From contig JAQYWL010000331.1 of the NCBI GenBank assembly GCA_030145035.1, positions 1 to 6,708 of the forward strand: a DNA stretch of 6,708 bases. Reading direction: 5' to 3'. Each line of letters begins with the position of its first letter. Position 1 is the first letter of the stretch. Made by a program: the position numbers and the translations under genes. This stretch comes from Desulfobacteria bacterium. Lineage in GTDB: Bacteria; Desulfobacterota; Desulfobacteria; Desulfobacterales; C00003060. The notes beneath the pieces were generated by a model, which worked only from the letters and a program-made list of their open reading frames with translations, ran no database searches and had not been told where the DNA came from. Shown in pieces: positions 4,208 through 6,708 of this stretch.

Positions 4208-6367
4208 TTAGTAAGTCTGCTTTTCCCCTGTTGGCAAAACTATTCTAAAGGTTGTTCCCGTTGCCTGGTCACTTTCACAGGTCATGGTTCCATTTAATTC
4301 CGTGATAATGCTATATGTAATAGACAAACCCAATCCGGCATGTCCCTCCCCCTTTGAGCTAACAAACGGTTCAAACAGCCTCGACTTTATGCTATCAGGG
4401 ATTCCCGGTCCGTCATCACTGATGGTAATCTCCACATATGGTTGATCCTCTTTTGCGTCCTTCTTTGATGGGCCATTGGGGACACGTTGAGTGTTGATAT
4501 AAAGATTTCCTCCCTTGGGCATAGCCTCAACCGCATTCTTAATAAGGTTAACAAAAACCTGTTTCAGACCGTTTTTGTTCGTCATAAGGGTGGGCAAGGA
4601 AGGCTCCAGGTTAAGGTGGGCCTTGACACCAGACCGCGACAGGAGAGATTGACGTACAATCATAATAAGTTCCGATATAAGGGTGTTTATATCAACAAGT
4701 TCCTTTTGCTGGACTCTGGGTTCGGAAAAATTAGACAACTCACGAACAATGACGGAAACACGATCGATTTCTTCGTTGATTATCCTTATTTCTTCTTGAG
4801 CAGGACTATCCTTGGCCAGCTTAAGCCCAAGAATCCTGAGGTAGTTCTTTATGATACCTAAGGGATTGCTCACTTCGTGGGCCACTTTTCTGGCAACGGC
4901 TGACGAAGCTGTCAAGCGCTCAGACTGAATCAATCTTGCTTGAGTTTGTCTCACATTTTCAGCATCCACGGCTGAAGCCACCTGATTGGTAAAAATGGTC
5001 AAGAGGTTTATCTCCCCATACAAATTGGGAACTTGCGGTTCATCTACACCGAGGACTATCACACCGATAAACTTCTTGTGGGCCACCATGGGAAGGCACA
5101 ACATACCGTCTTTTCCGATTAAGCGAATGATCTGGTTGTCCGTAATACTAAGATCGACTTTTGTCACACGGCCAAAAGAGTCCAGAGGTGTTCCCTGAGA
5201 AAGAGACTTTGCCACAAGACATTTTTTTGCTTCGACGGGAATGACTAATTCCTTGATCAGCACATCTTGAGCCGACCCCATACCACCTTTCCCAACCAGC
5301 ACATCTTTTTCCCGGTCATACAGCAAAAAGAGTACACTGCGAACATCAAATAAGACCTGAAGACCTTGCTTGACAACCTTCAGTATAGACTCTTCTCCAT
5401 GGGCTTCTAACAGATTCTGAAGCGTGGCTTGAAGTAGAGAAATGTCTCTGACCGCACGCACCAGATCTTTTCGCTTATCAGCATTTTTCTCGGAAACTAA
5501 TCTGGTAAAGGCATCCGGAGGCTCAACCTCTATCTCCAGTGATTCTGCTACCTGCTTCACCTCTTCCTCGGCCAGCGATATGAACTCCTCCACTTCAGAC
5601 CGGGCAAACCCAAAAACCTCTTCTGCTGCCTTGAACCTGGCATCGGTGTCTTGAACAGCCTCTGAGCACAGGGCATTGGCTACGAATACAATCTTTACCA
5701 TAGGAAGCGCATCCAGAATTCTATGTACTGGTTCATGGTGATAAAGTACCGCATCCGCCATAAACGATTGCAGGTTCCACCGATTGATCATCCAGGCCCC
5801 CACCTCACAGTGTGTGGCCCCCAAGCGCGTTTCACCTGCCAAAAACAAATCCGGCTTGCTCCTGTGTGACTCCAGAATCTCAGCGTATTCCTTCGGAAAA
5901 TTCCCCAATAAAACTAACTTTCCGATATCATGAAGAAGCCCTGACAAAAATGCCTCGTCAGGAGCAGGATACGAAATCTTTTCGGCAATCAGCTTGGCCA
6001 GGGTGGCACACATAAGAGAGTGCCACCAGAACAGCTTCAGCCTGAAGACAGAACTATCCCTGGCCTGGTCAAAAGCCTGGAATACCGAAGCGCTGACAGC
6101 AATATTCTTAACGGCATTAGTGCCTAAGAGTAACAGGGCATGGTCAATACCGGCCACCTTGTTCGGCAGGCCATAATAGACAGAATTGACCATCCTCAGA
6201 AGCCTTGCGCTCAAGGAAACATCTTTGTCGATAATTTGAGATATCTCCTTAATCGTGTCTGGTTCCCTGTTGCAGACCTCGATCAACTTCATAAGGATAT
6301 GGGGAAGGGAGGGCAGGTTTCTGGAAGTCTCTATTCTATTAAAAAGTTCGCGGCAACGCGTTTTCAT
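4208..6367 (-). CDS. cytoplasmic HDOD-GAF-histidine kinase
   Basis: A 719-residue soluble sensor kinase (numbering from ATG 6367). The N-terminal HDOD domain (about 5-215) starts with the typical LPSLP (18-22), keeps HDIGK (146-150), a His at 186 and a double His (210-211). A charged helical linker leads to a GAF domain (about 315-470) that may bind a small ligand. The dimerisation helix carries His497 in KVAHEVSNPL. The ATPase has Asn611 in NLIKNAVEAM, DDGPGIP (651-657), LFEPF (664-668) and GLGL (678-681). There is no receiver or membrane segment; the adjacent hybrid kinase, with two receivers, is the obvious partner. The frame can extend to a TTG at 6448, but that extension holds the promoter and the HDOD fold begins after Met28, so ATG 6367 is preferred. 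AAGGAG lies 15 bases upstream, a long spacing. The ligand and the HDOD role are unknown. Confidence 0.92.
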   Translation of the reverse strand: MKTRCRELFNRIETSRNLPSLPHILMKLIEVCNREPDTIKEISQIIDKDVSLSARLLRMVNSVYYGLPNKVAGIDHALLLLGTNAVKNIAVSASVFQAFDQARDSSVFRLKLFWWHSLMCATLAKLIAEKISYPAPDEAFLSGLLHDIGKLVLLGNFPKEYAEILESHRSKPDLFLAGETRLGATHCEVGAWMINRWNLQSFMADAVLYHHEPVHRILDALPMVKIVFVANALCSEAVQDTDARFKAAEEVFGFARSEVEEFISLAEEEVKQVAESLEIEVEPPDAFTRLVSEKNADKRKDLVRAVRDISLLQATLQNLLEAHGEESILKVVKQGLQVLFDVRSVLFLLYDREKDVLVGKGGMGSAQDVLIKELVIPVEAKKCLVAKSLSQGTPLDSFGRVTKVDLSITDNQIIRLIGKDGMLCLPMVAHKKFIGVIVLGVDEPQVPNLYGEINLLTIFTNQVASAVDAENVRQTQARLIQSERLTASSAVARKVAHEVSNPLGIIKNYLRILGLKLAKDSPAQEEIRIINEEIDRVSVIVRELSNFSEPRVQQKELVDINTLISELIMIVRQSLLSRSGVKAHLNLEPSLPTLMTNKNGLKQVFVNLIKNAVEAMPKGGNLYINTQRVPNGPSKKDAKEDQPYVEITISDDGPGIPDSIKSRLFEPFVSSKGEGHAGLGLSITYSIITELNGTMTCESDQATGTTFRIVLPTGEKQTY

Positions 6368-6419
6368 AGCTACTGTCTCTCTCTCCTTCAACTTTGTCTC
6401 GTCACCAGATTTCAGAGAA

Positions 6420-6448
6420 AGTATAAAGGAATTGTTGCTTAGTGTCAA
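6420..6448 (-). promoter_or_regulatory. near-consensus sigma70 promoter for the kinase operon
   Basis: On the minus strand a perfect -35 TTGACA (6443-6448) is followed by exactly 17 bases and TATACT (6420-6425, five of six matches to the -10 consensus). Transcription would start near 6412 and give a leader of about 45 bases before ATG 6367. It lies inside the upstream extension of the kinase reading frame, which argues that the extension is not translated. No operator was recognised around it. Confidence 0.75.
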
Positions 6449-6510
6449 GGTCTAAGAGGCTGTTGTCCAAATCGGCCACATCAGAGACCATAAGCTTGCT
6501 TTGGTAACGG

Positions 6511-6537
6511 TTATAAAATCGCGGGGCGATTTTATTA
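6511..6537. repeat. hairpin repeat, copy 3 (12-bp stem with one mismatch, 3-nt loop)
   Basis: TTATAAAATCGC, loop GGG, GCGATTTTATTA; the arms match except for one pair near the base of the stem. It lies about 65 bases upstream of the kinase operon promoter, outside the predicted transcript. It could belong to the 3' end of a gene beyond the window edge. Orientation, judged by the conserved GTTAT left flank, is the same as in the other two copies. Confidence 0.8.
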
Positions 6538-6708
6538 GGGGATTTGTCCTTTTATTCTCGCAAGGAAAATGCTATCTATAAAAAGATATTTCTGAGAGAT
6601 ATATGATCGTTAAGAAAAAGAATTTGGGTTTATCAATATAAACCAGCGCCTACGTAACGTAGGGGCGGGCCCGCCATGGCGCGACAGAGGCTGGGGAATG
6701 CCCGCGAG
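6538..6708. other. non-coding right end: AT-rich stretch then GC-rich palindromes
   Basis: No gene is supported here on either strand. The first 110 bases are AT-rich. They give way abruptly to GC-rich sequence containing CCTACGT-A-ACGTAGG (6649-6663), the perfect 12-bp palindrome GGCGGGCCCGCC (6664-6675) and, overlapping it, GCCATGGC (6674-6681). The run of adjacent palindromes resembles extragenic repetitive elements. There is no second copy in the window to establish a family. Confidence 0.45.

Noticed and set aside
4487..4861. A 124-codon plus-strand open frame opposite the HDOD kinase
   Set aside because: It is antisense to the well-supported ATPase and dimerisation domains of the kinase, and its product resembles no known family.
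5700..6350. HDOD domain as a cyclic-di-GMP phosphodiesterase (HD-GYP)
   Set aside because: The HD doublet is present, but the GYP motif and the wider set of HD-GYP metal ligands are not visible; the LPSLP start and overall pattern fit HDOD.
6402..6491. A 29-codon minus-strand open frame starting ATG at 6491
   Set aside because: It has no ribosome-binding site, runs through the strong promoter at 6420-6448 and overlaps the kinase leader, so translation is unlikely.

Overview
The window reads as a stretch of a Gram-negative, probably deltaproteobacterial (Desulfobacterota-like) chromosome. This is an inference from moderate GC content, soluble multi-domain sensor kinases (HDOD-GAF-kinase and receiver-PAS-kinase-receiver) of a kind common in that group, and intergenic DNA rich in small palindromes. 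No rRNA or other taxonomic marker is present. All four well-supported genes are on the minus strand, so transcription runs from high to low coordinates.

In transcription order: (1) 6449-6708 is non-coding and holds short GC-rich palindromes and one copy of a hairpin repeat. (2) A near-consensus sigma70 promoter (6420-6448) drives a cytoplasmic HDOD-GAF-histidine kinase (4208-6367). (3) After a 44-nt gap almost filled by a second hairpin copy comes a cytoplasmic hybrid kinase, receiver-PAS-kinase-receiver (2181-4163). The two kinases probably form one operon and one phosphorelay, with no DNA-binding or enzymatic output domain in the window. (4) 1895-2180 is non-coding and contains a 231-bp inverted-repeat element built around two facing arrays of a 7-nt motif. 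(5) A small cupin (1541-1894) corresponds to the phosphomannose isomerase domain of bifunctional ManC/AlgA enzymes. (6) 1187-1540 is non-coding and crowded with hairpins. (7) A mannose-1-phosphate guanylyltransferase (83-1186) corresponds to the other half of ManC. (8) A third hairpin copy follows its stop codon, and then a ribosome-binding site with a possible gene start runs off the left edge.

Functionally there are two blocks. One supplies GDP-mannose for polysaccharide or glycoconjugate synthesis: isomerisation of fructose-6-P to mannose-6-P, then guanylyl transfer to mannose-1-P (phosphomannomutase is not in the window). The other is a two-kinase signalling module. No sequence evidence links them beyond adjacency and a shared hairpin repeat family.

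The most notable content is repetitive: a three-copy hairpin family with a compensatory base-pair change and variable 3-nt loops, placed at gene boundaries; a second small palindrome found once between genes and once in frame inside the hybrid kinase; and the 7-nt-phased facing arrays inside a larger inverted repeat. Two gene starts are revised. The HDOD kinase reading frame can be extended upstream, but that extension contains its promoter. The hybrid kinase start is set by a GGAGGT Shine-Dalgarno.
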